DNA of 64,000 bases. Source: CAIWHR01 sp963734575 (GTDB lineage Bacteria; Pseudomonadota; Gammaproteobacteria; Burkholderiales; Casimicrobiaceae). The position numbers and the translations under genes were made by a program. The first letter of the stretch is position 1; each line of letters begins with the position of its first letter. The notes beneath the pieces are model-generated. The model was not told the DNA's origin, made no database searches, and saw only the letters and a program-made list of their open reading frames with translations. Positions 48,919 to 57,786 of the stretch are shown here, piece after piece. The DNA lies in NCBI GenBank assembly GCA_963734575.1, contig CAVTHT010000003.1, positions 62,001-126,000 of the forward strand, given 5' to 3'.

Positions 48919-49713
48919 ATGCGCATTGCCCTGGGACTCGAATACGACGGCAGCGGCTTCAACGGCTGGCAATCGCAGCCCGACGGACGCTCGGTACAGG
49001 ACGCGCTGGAGCGCGCGTTGCAGGCGATCGCCTGCATCCCGATCCGCACCGTCGCGGCCGGACGCACCGATGCCGGTGTGCACGCAACGATGCAGGTGGT
49101 GCATTTCGATGCGTCGGTGCAGCGCCCGCAGACGGCGTGGGTGCGCGGCGTGAACGCCCACCTGCCGCCCTCCGTGGCGGTGCTCTGGGCACAGGATGTC
49201 GACGGAAGTTTCCATGCGCGCTTCAGCGCGGTTGCCCGACACTACAGCTACTACCTTCTGAATCGTCCCGTGCGCCCGGCGCTCGGCGCACGGCGTGTCG
49301 GCTGGTACCATCGCGCGCTCGACGTGCAGGCCATGCGCGACGCCGCAAAGCCGATGCTTGGCACCCATGACTTCTCCGCGTTCCGTGCGGCGGAATGCCA
49401 GGCGCGCACACCGGTGAGGACTCTTTCCAGGATCGACGTCACGCAGGACGGGGACCTCATCCGCTTCGACTTCACGGCCGACGCCTTCCTGCACCACATG
49501 ATCCGCAACATCGTTGGCAGCCTCGTGCACGTCGGCGCCGGCAAGGCGCCGCCGTCGTGGCTGCTCGAGGTGCTGTGCAGCACCGATCGCACGCAGGCGG
49601 CTTTGACGTTCGCTGCCGACGGGCTCTATCTCACCGGAGTCGAATATCCGTCCGGCTTCGCGCTCCCATGCACGCGCCGCGCGGCGCACAAAGACACCGC
49701 GTTGATCCCGTGA
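48919..49713 (+). CDS. truA: tRNA pseudouridine(38-40) synthase
   Basis: 264 residues. The catalytic aspartate is in AGRTDAGVHA near residue 52; LEYDGSGFNGWQSQ is the N-terminal RNA-binding strand, and DFSAFRAAECQARTPVR and FLHHMIRNIVGSLVHVG are conserved. ATG 48919 (MRIALGLEYDG) is preferred to GTG 48883, which would add 12 basic residues. Its TGA overlaps the trpF start. Confidence 0.95.
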   Translation: MRIALGLEYDGSGFNGWQSQPDGRSVQDALERALQAIACIPIRTVAAGRTDAGVHATMQVVHFDASVQRPQTAWVRGVNAHLPPSVAVLWAQDVDGSFHARFSAVARHYSYYLLNRPVRPALGARRVGWYHRALDVQAMRDAAKPMLGTHDFSAFRAAECQARTPVRTLSRIDVTQDGDLIRFDFTADAFLHHMIRNIVGSLVHVGAGKAPPSWLLEVLCSTDRTQAALTFAADGLYLTGVEYPSGFALPCTRRAAHKDTALIP

Positions 49714-50369
49714 TGCGCACCCGCGTGAAAATCTGCGGCATCACCCGCCTCGACGACGGCCTCGCGGCGGCGCGCGAAGGGGCCGACGCCATCGGGTTCG
49801 TGTTCTGGCACGGCACGCCGCGCCTCGTAGACGTCGAGCGCGCGCGCGGCATTGCGCTTGCGCTGCCCCCGTTCGTGAGCGTCGTAGGGTTGTTCGTGGA
49901 TCCCACGATCGAGGAAGTGCGCGCCGTTCTGGACCGGGTGCAGCTGTCGACCCTCCAGTTCCACGGTGGAGAGGCACCGGATTTCTGTCGTTCCTTCGGG
50001 CTGCCTTACGTCAAGGCCATCGCCGTGCATGGGCAGGCCGCCGCAGGCGATTTGCTAAAATGCGGGGCTTCCTATCCGGATGCCGCAGGCTGGCTCTTCG
50101 ATGCACCACCCAGCAACGGCCTTCCGGGCGGCACGGGCCGCACGTTCGACTGGGCCGCATTGCCGAAAGATGCGCCGCGCCCCATCGTGCTGTCCGGAGG
50201 TCTCGGGGCCGGCAACGTCGCGGCAGCCATCCGAGCGGTGCGTCCGTGGGCGGTGGACGTGTCGAGCGGCGTCGAGTCCACGGGACCCGATGGCAAGCCC
50301 ATGAAAGGCATCAAGGACGCAGCGAAAATCGCCGCGTTCCTGCGAGAGGTGCGCAATGCAGATGGTTGA
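49713..50369 (+). CDS. trpF: phosphoribosylanthranilate isomerase
   Basis: 218 residues, TIM barrel. VKICGITRLDDGLAAA carries the catalytic cysteine; the aspartate is in LQFHGGEAPDF region and VDVSSGVESTGPDGKPMKGIKD forms the phosphate site. Overlaps both truA and trpB by a few bases, so the truA-trpF-trpB start/stop junctions are coupled. TGCTAAAAT at 50053-50061, inside the gene, might act as an internal -10 for trpB. Confidence 0.95.
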   Translation: MRTRVKICGITRLDDGLAAAREGADAIGFVFWHGTPRLVDVERARGIALALPPFVSVVGLFVDPTIEEVRAVLDRVQLSTLQFHGGEAPDFCRSFGLPYVKAIAVHGQAAAGDLLKCGASYPDAAGWLFDAPPSNGLPGGTGRTFDWAALPKDAPRPIVLSGGLGAGNVAAAIRAVRPWAVDVSSGVESTGPDGKPMKGIKDAAKIAAFLREVRNADG

Positions 50370-51567
50370 ACTCCCCGACGCGCGCGGGCATTTCGGGCCG
50401 TACGGGGGCGTGTTCGTCGCCGAGACGCTGATCCAGGCGCTCGACGAGCTGCGTGACCAGTACGAGCGCTATCGTCACGATCCGGAGTTCATCGCGGAGT
50501 TCGAGGACGAGCTCACGCACTACGTAGGCCGGCCGTCGCCTGTCTATCACGCGCGACGCTGGTCGCAGAAGGTCGGCGGCGCCCAGATCTGGCTGAAGCG
50601 CGAGGACCTCAATCACACCGGCGCGCACAAGATCAACAACTGCATCGGCCAGGCGCTGCTCGCCAAGCGCCTCGGCAAGCCGCGGGTGATCGCCGAGACG
50701 GGTGCCGGACAGCATGGTGTCGCCACGGCAACGGTGGCCGCGCGCTTCGGCATGGAATGCGTCGTGTACATGGGCTCCGAGGACGTGAAGCGCCAGGCGC
50801 AGAACGTCTTTCGCATGAAGCTGCTCGGCGCGTCGGTCGTGCCGGTCGAATCGGGATCGAAGACGCTCAAGGACGCGCTGAACGAAGCGATGCGCGACTG
50901 GGTGACGAACGTCGAGTCGACGTTCTACATCATCGGCACCGTCGCCGGGCCGCACCCGTATCCGATGATGGTGCGCGATTTCCAGAGCGTGATCGGCAAG
51001 GAGTGCCTGACGCAGATGCCGCACGAGATCGGGCGCCACCCGGACTACGTCATCGCGTGCGTGGGCGGCGGCTCCAACGCAATGGGCATCTTCCATCCGT
51101 ACCTGCCGCACGCGGGCGTGCGCCTGATCGGCGTCGAAGCGGCGGGCGAGGGCATCGAGACGGGCCGGCACGCGGCGTCGCTGACTGCGGGACGCCCCGG
51201 CGTGCTGCACGGCAATCGCACGTATCTCCTGCAGAACGCCGATGGCCAGATCATCGAGACGCATTCGATCTCCGCCGGACTCGACTATCCCGGCGTCGGC
51301 CCCGAGCATGCGTGGCTCAAGGACAGTCATCGCGCGGAGTACGTCACGATCACCGACGACGAGGCGCTGGCGGCATTCCACGAATGCTGTCGCACGGAGG
51401 GCATCATCCCGGCGCTCGAATCCTCGCATGCGCTCGCCTACGCGACGAAGCTCGCCGCCACGCTGTCGCCGGACAAGGTGCTGCTGGTCAATCTTTCGGG
51501 TCGCGGCGACAAGGACATGGCGACTGTCGCGGAGCGGTCGGGTCTCGACTTCGGGACTGCGCGTTGA
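50356..51567 (+). CDS. trpB: tryptophan synthase beta chain
   Basis: 403 residues (E. coli 397). The PLP lysine lies in REDLNHTGAHKINNCIGQ near residue 90; AETGAGQHGVATATVAA, the GGGSNAMGIF phosphate loop and LLVNLSGRGDKD are intact. Joins indole, received from TrpA, with serine. Starts 14 bases inside trpF and is followed by trpA. Confidence 0.97.
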   Translation: MQMVELPDARGHFGPYGGVFVAETLIQALDELRDQYERYRHDPEFIAEFEDELTHYVGRPSPVYHARRWSQKVGGAQIWLKREDLNHTGAHKINNCIGQALLAKRLGKPRVIAETGAGQHGVATATVAARFGMECVVYMGSEDVKRQAQNVFRMKLLGASVVPVESGSKTLKDALNEAMRDWVTNVESTFYIIGTVAGPHPYPMMVRDFQSVIGKECLTQMPHEIGRHPDYVIACVGGGSNAMGIFHPYLPHAGVRLIGVEAAGEGIETGRHAASLTAGRPGVLHGNRTYLLQNADGQIIETHSISAGLDYPGVGPEHAWLKDSHRAEYVTITDDEALAAFHECCRTEGIIPALESSHALAYATKLAATLSPDKVLLVNLSGRGDKDMATVAERSGLDFGTAR

Positions 51568-51581
51568 GCCTCGCGTCGAAG

Positions 51582-52397
51582 ATGAACCGCATCGATGCCA
51601 CTTTCGCGCGATTGCGCGCGGCAGGGCGCACCGCGCTCATTCCCTACATCACCACGGGTGACCCGTCGCTCGAGGCCACGCTCGAGATCATGCACGCGCT
51701 CGTTGGTGCAGGCGCCGACGTCGTCGAGCTCGGGGTTCCGTTCTCCGACCCGATGGCCGATGGCCCGGTCATCCAGCGCGCGGCCGAGCGCGCGCTCGCC
51801 AAGGGTGTCGGTCTGCAGGACGTGCTCGATCTCGTCGCCCGCTTCCGGACGCGGGACGACGCGACACCGGTCGTCCTCATGGGGTACGCCAATCCGATCG
51901 AGGCGATGGGCCCGGCGGTTTTTGCCGAGCGCGCGAGAAGTGCGGGCGTCGATGGCGTGCTGGTCGTCGATTACCCGCCGGAAGAAGCCGCCGAATTCGC
52001 CGGGCTCCTCGGCGCGCAGGCACTCGCTCCGATATTCCTGGTAGCGCCGACCACGCCCGCGCAGCGCCTGGAGCGGGTCGCGTCGATGGCTCGCGGCTAC
52101 ATCTACTACGTATCCCTCAAAGGCGTGACCGGCGCGGGGCACCTCGACACGGCGGACGTCGCGCGCCACCTCGCCGACATTCGCCGCGTGATCTCGCTGC
52201 CGGTAGGCGTGGGCTTCGGCATCCGCGATGCCGCCAGCGCGCAGGCGATCGCCGCGCATGCGGATGCGGTCGTGATCGGCAGTCGCCTCATCCAGGAAAT
52301 CGAGGCCGCCACGCCCGAAACCGTCGCAGCGCGTTGCGCGACATGGCTTGGCACCATCCGCACGGCGCTCGACGCCGTGCACAAGCAGGCGGCCTGA
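51582..52397 (+). CDS. trpA: tryptophan synthase alpha chain
   Basis: 271 residues. Cleaves indole-3-glycerol phosphate. Catalytic glutamate in VVELGVPFSDPMADGPVIQ and aspartate in the following D-PP region (VVDYPPEEAAEF); YYVSLKGVTGAG and VGFGIRDAASA bind phosphate. ATG 51582 is chosen; TTG 51564, which overlaps the trpB stop, would add six residues and remains possible. Confidence 0.96.
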   Translation: MNRIDATFARLRAAGRTALIPYITTGDPSLEATLEIMHALVGAGADVVELGVPFSDPMADGPVIQRAAERALAKGVGLQDVLDLVARFRTRDDATPVVLMGYANPIEAMGPAVFAERARSAGVDGVLVVDYPPEEAAEFAGLLGAQALAPIFLVAPTTPAQRLERVASMARGYIYYVSLKGVTGAGHLDTADVARHLADIRRVISLPVGVGFGIRDAASAQAIAAHADAVVIGSRLIQEIEAATPETVAARCATWLGTIRTALDAVHKQAA

Positions 52398-52431
52398 TGC
52401 GCATGTGCGTACGGGCATTGCGGAGGACCCG

Positions 52432-53301
52432 ATGAGCTGGTTGCAGAAGCTGCTCCCGCCGCGCATCAAGAGCACACCCGGAGTGCGCAAGACCGCCGTC
52501 CCCGAGGGGCTGTGGGTCAAGTGCCCGGCGTGCGAGGCCGTGCTGTATCGCACCGATCTCGAGAAGAACCTCGAGGTCTGCCCCAAGTGCGCGCATCACG
52601 CCCGCGTATCCGCGCGGCAGCGCATCGACCAGCTGCTCGATCCCGAGGGCCGATACGAGATCGGCTCCGAAGTGCTGCCGGTCGACAGTCTCAAGTTCAA
52701 GGACACGAAGAAATACACGGAGCGCCTTTCCGCCGCACTGGAAGACACCGGCGAGACCGATGCGCTCGTGGTGATGCAGGGCAGCGTGCTCGCGGTGCCG
52801 CTCGTGCTCGCGGCGTTCGAGTTCGACTTCATGGGCGGATCGATGGGCTCTGTGGTCGGCGAGCGCTTCGTGCGCGGCGTGCGCGTGGCCTTCGAGAACC
52901 GCGTGCCGTTCGTGTCCGTCTCGGCTTCCGGTGGTGCCCGGATGCAGGAAGGCGTCAACTCGCTGTTCCAGATGGCGAAGACCACCGCGGTGCTGCAGGA
53001 GCTGACGCGCGCGCGCCTGCCGTTCATCTCGATCCTTACCGATCCCACGATGGGTGGAGTGTCGGCGTCGTTTGCGTTCGTCGCCGACGTGGTGATCGCC
53101 GAGCCCAATGCACTCATCGGCTTCGCCGGTCCGCGCGTCATCGAGCAAACCGTGCGCGAGAAGCTGCCGGATGGATTCCAGCGCGCCGAGTTCCTGCTCG
53201 AGAAGGGCGCGATCGACATGATCGTCGACCGCCGCCAGCTGCGTCTCGAACTCGCGCAGATGCTTGCGCAGCTGACCCGCCAGCCGGCGCCGACCACCTG
53301 A
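52432..53301 (+). CDS. accD: acetyl-CoA carboxylase carboxyltransferase subunit beta
   Basis: 289 residues. The N-terminal zinc ribbon has CPAC...CPKC (near residues 31-54), followed by the carboxyltransferase domain with FMGGSMGSVVGERFVRG, SASGGARMQEG and GFAGPRVIEQTV. Works with AccA, which is not in the window, to make malonyl-CoA. Sits between trpA and folC, the conserved beta/gamma-proteobacterial order. Confidence 0.96.
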   Translation: MSWLQKLLPPRIKSTPGVRKTAVPEGLWVKCPACEAVLYRTDLEKNLEVCPKCAHHARVSARQRIDQLLDPEGRYEIGSEVLPVDSLKFKDTKKYTERLSAALEDTGETDALVVMQGSVLAVPLVLAAFEFDFMGGSMGSVVGERFVRGVRVAFENRVPFVSVSASGGARMQEGVNSLFQMAKTTAVLQELTRARLPFISILTDPTMGGVSASFAFVADVVIAEPNALIGFAGPRVIEQTVREKLPDGFQRAEFLLEKGAIDMIVDRRQLRLELAQMLAQLTRQPAPTT

Positions 53302-53383
53302 TCGCGCGTCCTTCGGCCTCGCGCGTCGCTGCTGCACGCTTTGCGCGTGCGTGTGCGCAACACGTGCTCGATATCGGCACCCC

Positions 53384-54678
53384 ATGAAGCCTCCCGATAC
53401 GCTGCCGCAGTGGCTCGCGTATCTCGAGACCCTGCATCCGAAATCCATCGCACTCGGGCTCGACCGCGTGCGCGAAGTGTTCGCGCGCCTGCAACTGGCC
53501 ATCGCTTTCCCGGTGATCACGGTGACGGGCACCAACGGGAAGGGCTCGACGTGCGCGCTGCTCGACGCGATGCTGCGCGCCGGCGGATACCGCACGGTGC
53601 TCTATACCTCGCCGCACCTGCTGCGCTACAACGAGCGCGTGCGGCTCGACGGCGTCGAAGCCGAGGATGCGGCGCTGCTCGACGCATTCCATCTCGTGGA
53701 GCAGGCCCGCAGTGCGGCACCCGCGGTCCCCCTGACGTACTTCGAGTTCGGGACGCTCGCTGCGCTCGTGCTCTTCGCTCGCCACCGACCCGACATCGCG
53801 GTGCTGGAAGTGGGGCTGGGTGGTCGTCTCGACGCGGTCAACCTCGTCGATGCCGACGTCGCGGTGATCACCGCGATCGACATCGATCACACCGATTACC
53901 TCGGTGACACCCGCGACGCGATCGCCCTCGAGAAGGCGGGCATCATGCGTGCGGGCCGGCCCGCAATCTGCAGCGACCCCGACCCGCCGCCGACCCTCGT
54001 GGCGGCCGCCGGCGACTGCGGTGCCGACCTGCGTCGCATCGGCCGCGACTTCGGCTACGTTCGTGAAGCCGCAGGATGGCGCTACTGGAGCGGTTCGGGC
54101 GAGCGGCCGGGGCTGCCGGTGCCGGCGCTGCGCGGCGCATATCAGCTCGTGAACGCTGCGGCCGCCATTGCCGCGCTGGAGGCTCTTGGCACCCGTGCTT
54201 CCGGTCCACGCCGGCGCGATAAGAGAGGGCCTCGTCAGCGTCGAGTTGGCGGGACGCTTCCAGGTGCTGCCCGGACGCCCGACGGTGGTGCTCGACGTGG
54301 CCCACAATCCCGCACGCGGCGCGCTCCCTGGCGGCGACGCTGGGGACCATGGGCTTCCATCCGCGTACCGTCGGAGTCGTCGGCGTGTTGCGTGACAAGG
54401 ATGTCGCGGGCGTGCTCGCGGCCGTGCGCGCGCGCATCGACGACTGGTACGTGGCCACGCTGCCGGGTCCGCGCGGCGCCACTGCCGAAGGTCTTGCCCA
54501 GGAGCTGCGCGCCATGGGCGTCCCGCCCGAGGCGATTACGCCGTTCGCGAGCGTCGAAGAGGGGTTCCGTGCGGCCCGGGAGCGCGCGAGTCCCGATGAT
54601 AGAATCGTTGTTTTCGGCTCGTTCCTGACCGTCGCCGCAGCGCTCCCCGTGGCGCGCGCGACCGCGCCACCTCTCTGA
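53384..54678 (+). CDS. folC: folylpolyglutamate synthase/dihydrofolate synthase (two frameshifts)
   Basis: Adds glutamate to dihydropteroate and folates. From ATG 53384 the P-loop VTGTNGKGSTCALLD is near residue 50, with YTSPHLLRYNERVR and VLEVGLGGRLDAVN following. Frames break near 54198 and 54311; removing one base at each gives PVHAGAIREGLVSVELAGRFQVL, VVLDVAHNPHAARSLAATLGTMGFHPRTVG and the normal C-terminus, about 430 residues. Both are single insertions in GC runs. A TAGAAT at about 54600 near the end may serve the next gene. Confidence 0.92.
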
Positions 54679-54684
54679 GAATTC

Positions 54685-55429
54685 ATGGCTGAGCGACTGG
54701 CTGCTGCAGATCCCGCGGTCGACGAGTTACGGCGCAAGGCACGCCGCCGGCTGGTCGGCGCGATCGTCCTGGCGCTCGCCGCCGCTGTCATTCTCCCGAT
54801 GCTCCTCGAAAAGGAGCCGAAGCCGCTTGGCGAGGACGTCGCGGTCCGCATTCCGCCGGTCGACGAGGGCAAGTTCGTCAACCGCCTGTCGCCTGCCACC
54901 GACACCGCCAAGCCGGCGCCCGAGCGCGCCCCCGCAGCGACGGTGTCTTCTGCGCCGGCGAGCACGCCGAATGGCGGCAACGCTGCCCCGGCAGCGCCGC
55001 AAGCGACACCGCCCGCGCCTGCTGCCGAAGCCCCGGCCAAGGAGTCTTCCGCAAACGCGGCGGCTCCGACTGCCGTGCCCGCGCCCGATGTCGCGAGCAA
55101 GGCCGAACCGAAGCCCGACACTGCAGTCGAACGCAAGCCCGAAACTGCCACAGAGGCGAAAGCCGCCTCGGCCGCACCTGCCAAGGCCCGACCGCGGCGA
55201 AGGCTTCGTGGTGCAGCTGGCCGCGTTTTCCGACGACAAGGGGGCCAACGCGCTGGCCTCGAAGCTCAAGCGCAATGGTTATCCTGCGTACACCGAGTCG
55301 GTGCAGACGAGCCGTGGCACGCTGTACCGGGTTCGCGTGGGCGGATACGCCAGCCGCGATGCCGCGGCCGATGCGCGCAATCGGCTGAAGGGCGATGGAT
55401 ACGCCGGCATCGTGGCAGCGGCGCACTGA
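54685..55429 (+). CDS. SPOR-domain protein (DedD-like), one frameshift
   Basis: About 247 residues. A transmembrane helix (RLVGAIVLALAAAVILPMLLE) near residue 30 is followed by a P/A-rich periplasmic linker. The frame breaks near 55197; without one base it continues into FVVQLAAFSDDKGANALASKLKRNGYPAYTESVQ and RVRVGGYASRDAAADARNRLKGDG, a complete SPOR domain that binds denuded septal peptidoglycan. The folC-dedD-cvpA-purF order supports DedD. Confidence 0.88.
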
Positions 55430-55458
55430 GCGGGCGCGCTGCTGCAGCGCCGTGGCTC

Positions 55459-56014
55459 ATGACCACGTTCGATCTGGTCGTCATTGCGGTGGTCGTGCTG
55501 TCGGCCCTGGTTGCGCTCTTCCGCGGGCTCATCCGGGAAGTGATCGCGCTCGCAACGTGGGTGGCGGCAGTCGTGCTCGCGGTGCTCTACACGGCGCCCG
55601 TGGCGGATGTCTTCACCGGGTGGCACCTCGGACCGCTGGCTGCGCAGATCCTCGCGTTCGCCGCTGATCTTCATCGGCGTGCTGATCGCCGGGGGCGTGC
55701 TGGGGAGGTTGATCGCTGGCGCGGTGCGGGCGATCGGACTGGGCTGGATCGATCGCCTGCTGGGCGGAGCGTTCGGCGTCGCGCGCGGACTGGCGATCCT
55801 GATCATCGGGATCCTCGTCGCCGGGCTCACGGACGTGCCGCGATCGGCGTCGTGGCAGGATGCGCTTCTGGCCCGACCGCTCGTCGCCGCGGCGCTGCAA
55901 TTCCGCGACTGGCTGCCGCCCGCGTGGTCCGAGCGGCTTGATTTTTCCCCCGAGGGGCCTGCATCTCGGGGAGCAGGAACGCGCGTGGGACTGCCTGCGC
56001 CCTTGGAGAGCTGA
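55459..56014 (+). CDS. cvpA: CvpA family membrane protein (one frameshift)
   Basis: About 185 residues, four predicted helices. MTTFDLVVIAVVVLSALVALFRGLIREVIALATWVAAVVLA opens the family. The frame shifts near 55660; dropping one base joins LAAQILAFAA to LIFIGVLIAGGVLGRLIAGAVRAIGLGWIDRLLGGAFGVARGL and the TGA at 56012-56014. CvpA affects envelope integrity and colicin V production in E. coli. Followed five bases later by purF, the classic pair. Confidence 0.9.
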
Positions 56015-56018
56015 GCGA

Positions 56019-57533
56019 ATGTGCGGAATCGTAGGGATCGTCGGCCAGACGCCCGTCAACCAGATGCTCTATGACGGGCTGCTGCTCCTGCAGCACCGGG
56101 GACAGGACGCCGCCGGAATCGCGACCGGCGAGGGCGCCATGTTCCACATGCACAAGGGCAACGGCTACGTACGCGACGTCTTCCGCACGCGGAACATGCG
56201 CGACCTCCTCGGCAACGTCGGCATCGGCCATTGCCGCTATCCCACGGCCGGCTCGGCGACGTCGGACCTCGAATCGCAACCGTTCTACGTCAACTCGCCG
56301 TTCGGCATCACGCTTGCACACAACGGCAATCTCACCAACAGCGATGCGCTCAAGCGCGAGCTCTTCCAGCTCGACTTCCGCCACGTCAACACCAACTCCG
56401 ACTCCGAGGTGCTGCTGAACGTGCTCGCGCTGGAGCTCGAGCGCGCGGCGCATCACGCGCGGCTCGATGCCAACGCGATCTTCACCGCAGTGGCCGGCGT
56501 GCACCGCCGCTCGCGCGGTGCCTATGCGATCGTGGCGATGATCGCGGGCTATGGCCTCGTGGCGTTTCGCGATCCCTATGGCATCCGGCCGCTCATCATC
56601 GGCGTGAACGAGGCGATGGGCGGGCGCGAGTACGTCATCGCGAGCGAATCGGTCGCGCTGGAGGCGCTCGGCTTCGAAGTGCTGCGCGACGTTGCGCCCG
56701 GCGAGGCCATCTTCATCGACGTCGCGGGCCGCTTCCACTCGCGGCAGTGCGCGGAAAATCCCGTGCTGATGCCTTGCATCTTCGAGTATGTGTATCTCGC
56801 GCGGCCCGATTCCGTCATCGACGGCACCTCCGTGTATGAATCGCGGCTGCGGATGGGTGGGGAGCTCGCGCGCAAGATACGCACGATGCCGCAGGCGTCC
56901 GACATCGACGTCGTCATCCCGATTCCCGATTCCAGCCGGCCCTCCGCGCTCGAGCTCGCAAATACTCTCGGGCTCAAGTATCGCGAGGGTTTCGTCAAGA
57001 ACCGCTACATCGGACGCACGTTCATCATGCCCGGCCAGGCGATGCGCAAGAAGAGCGTGCGCCAGAAGCTCAACCCGATCGGCATGGAGTTCAAGGACAA
57101 GGTCGTGCTGCTCGTCGATGACTCGATCGTGCGCGGCACCACGTCCCGCGAGATCGTCCAGATGGCGCGCGAGGCGGGTGCACGCAAGGTCTATTTCGCC
57201 TCGGCCAGCCCCCCGGTGCGCTATCCGAACGTGTACGGCATCGACATGCCGAACCAGCGCGAGCTGGTCGCGACCGGACGCACCGAAGCCGAGATCGCAC
57301 ACGAGATCGGCGCCGACCTCCTCATCTACCAGGAGCTCGACGCCTTGAAGCGCGCCGTACGTACCGCCAATCCCCGGCTCGACGAGTTCGAGGCCTCGTG
57401 CTTCGACGGGAAATATGTCACCGGGGATATCACCGCCGACTATCTCTCGCATCTCGCGGAAGAGCGCGACGAGAAGCGCGGCGAGGAAGAAGCTGCCGAC
57501 GAGCAGCGGCTCGAGCTCGTCAGCGGCAGCTAG
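56019..57533 (+). CDS. purF: amidophosphoribosyltransferase
   Basis: 504 residues (E. coli 505). First committed step of purine synthesis. The N-terminal nucleophile is Cys2 (MCGIVGIVG), exposed after methionine removal; LLLQHRGQDAAGIATG and GIGHCRYPTAG follow. The PRPP loop VVLLVDDSIVRGTTSREIV lies near residue 365. Ends with an acidic tail. A modest hairpin CGAGCC-TCCC-GGCTCG at 57544-57559 with few T residues may terminate the long biosynthetic block. Confidence 0.97.
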   Translation: MCGIVGIVGQTPVNQMLYDGLLLLQHRGQDAAGIATGEGAMFHMHKGNGYVRDVFRTRNMRDLLGNVGIGHCRYPTAGSATSDLESQPFYVNSPFGITLAHNGNLTNSDALKRELFQLDFRHVNTNSDSEVLLNVLALELERAAHHARLDANAIFTAVAGVHRRSRGAYAIVAMIAGYGLVAFRDPYGIRPLIIGVNEAMGGREYVIASESVALEALGFEVLRDVAPGEAIFIDVAGRFHSRQCAENPVLMPCIFEYVYLARPDSVIDGTSVYESRLRMGGELARKIRTMPQASDIDVVIPIPDSSRPSALELANTLGLKYREGFVKNRYIGRTFIMPGQAMRKKSVRQKLNPIGMEFKDKVVLLVDDSIVRGTTSREIVQMAREAGARKVYFASASPPVRYPNVYGIDMPNQRELVATGRTEAEIAHEIGADLLIYQELDALKRAVRTANPRLDEFEASCFDGKYVTGDITADYLSHLAEERDEKRGEEEAADEQRLELVSGS

Positions 57534-57543
57534 CGCGATCGTT

Positions 57544-57563
57544 CGAGCCTCCCGGCTCGTTCT
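57544..57563 (+). terminator. possible weak terminator after purF
   Basis: CGAGCC-TCCC-GGCTCG six-pair stem 11 bases past the purF stop, followed by TTCT. Weak T-run, so low confidence. Confidence 0.4.
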
Positions 57564-57786
57564 GTGGTGCACACGCGCCTGCGGCGTGGGGCGCCTTCCT
57601 TCGCTTCTGGTCCTGTTGCCCGTCGCGGGGCGAGGCTCGTTTGCGTGCGCGAACCACGTGCCTTCGTGCCGCCAGCCGACGAACGTGCCTTGTCCGGAGC
57701 GCGTTATGACGTTAGCATACGCGGCCCTTACCTGAAGCCCTAACGTTCCGCCTCGTCGTGCCGATATCCGAGGTCGGGGCCCCATC

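Noticed and set aside
46083..49067. Very long open frame (about 990 codons) on the minus strand opposite fimV
   Set aside because: It is antisense to a gene with clear FimV domains, has a low-complexity Arg/Gly composition and no recognisable motif; long antisense frames are expected at this GC content.
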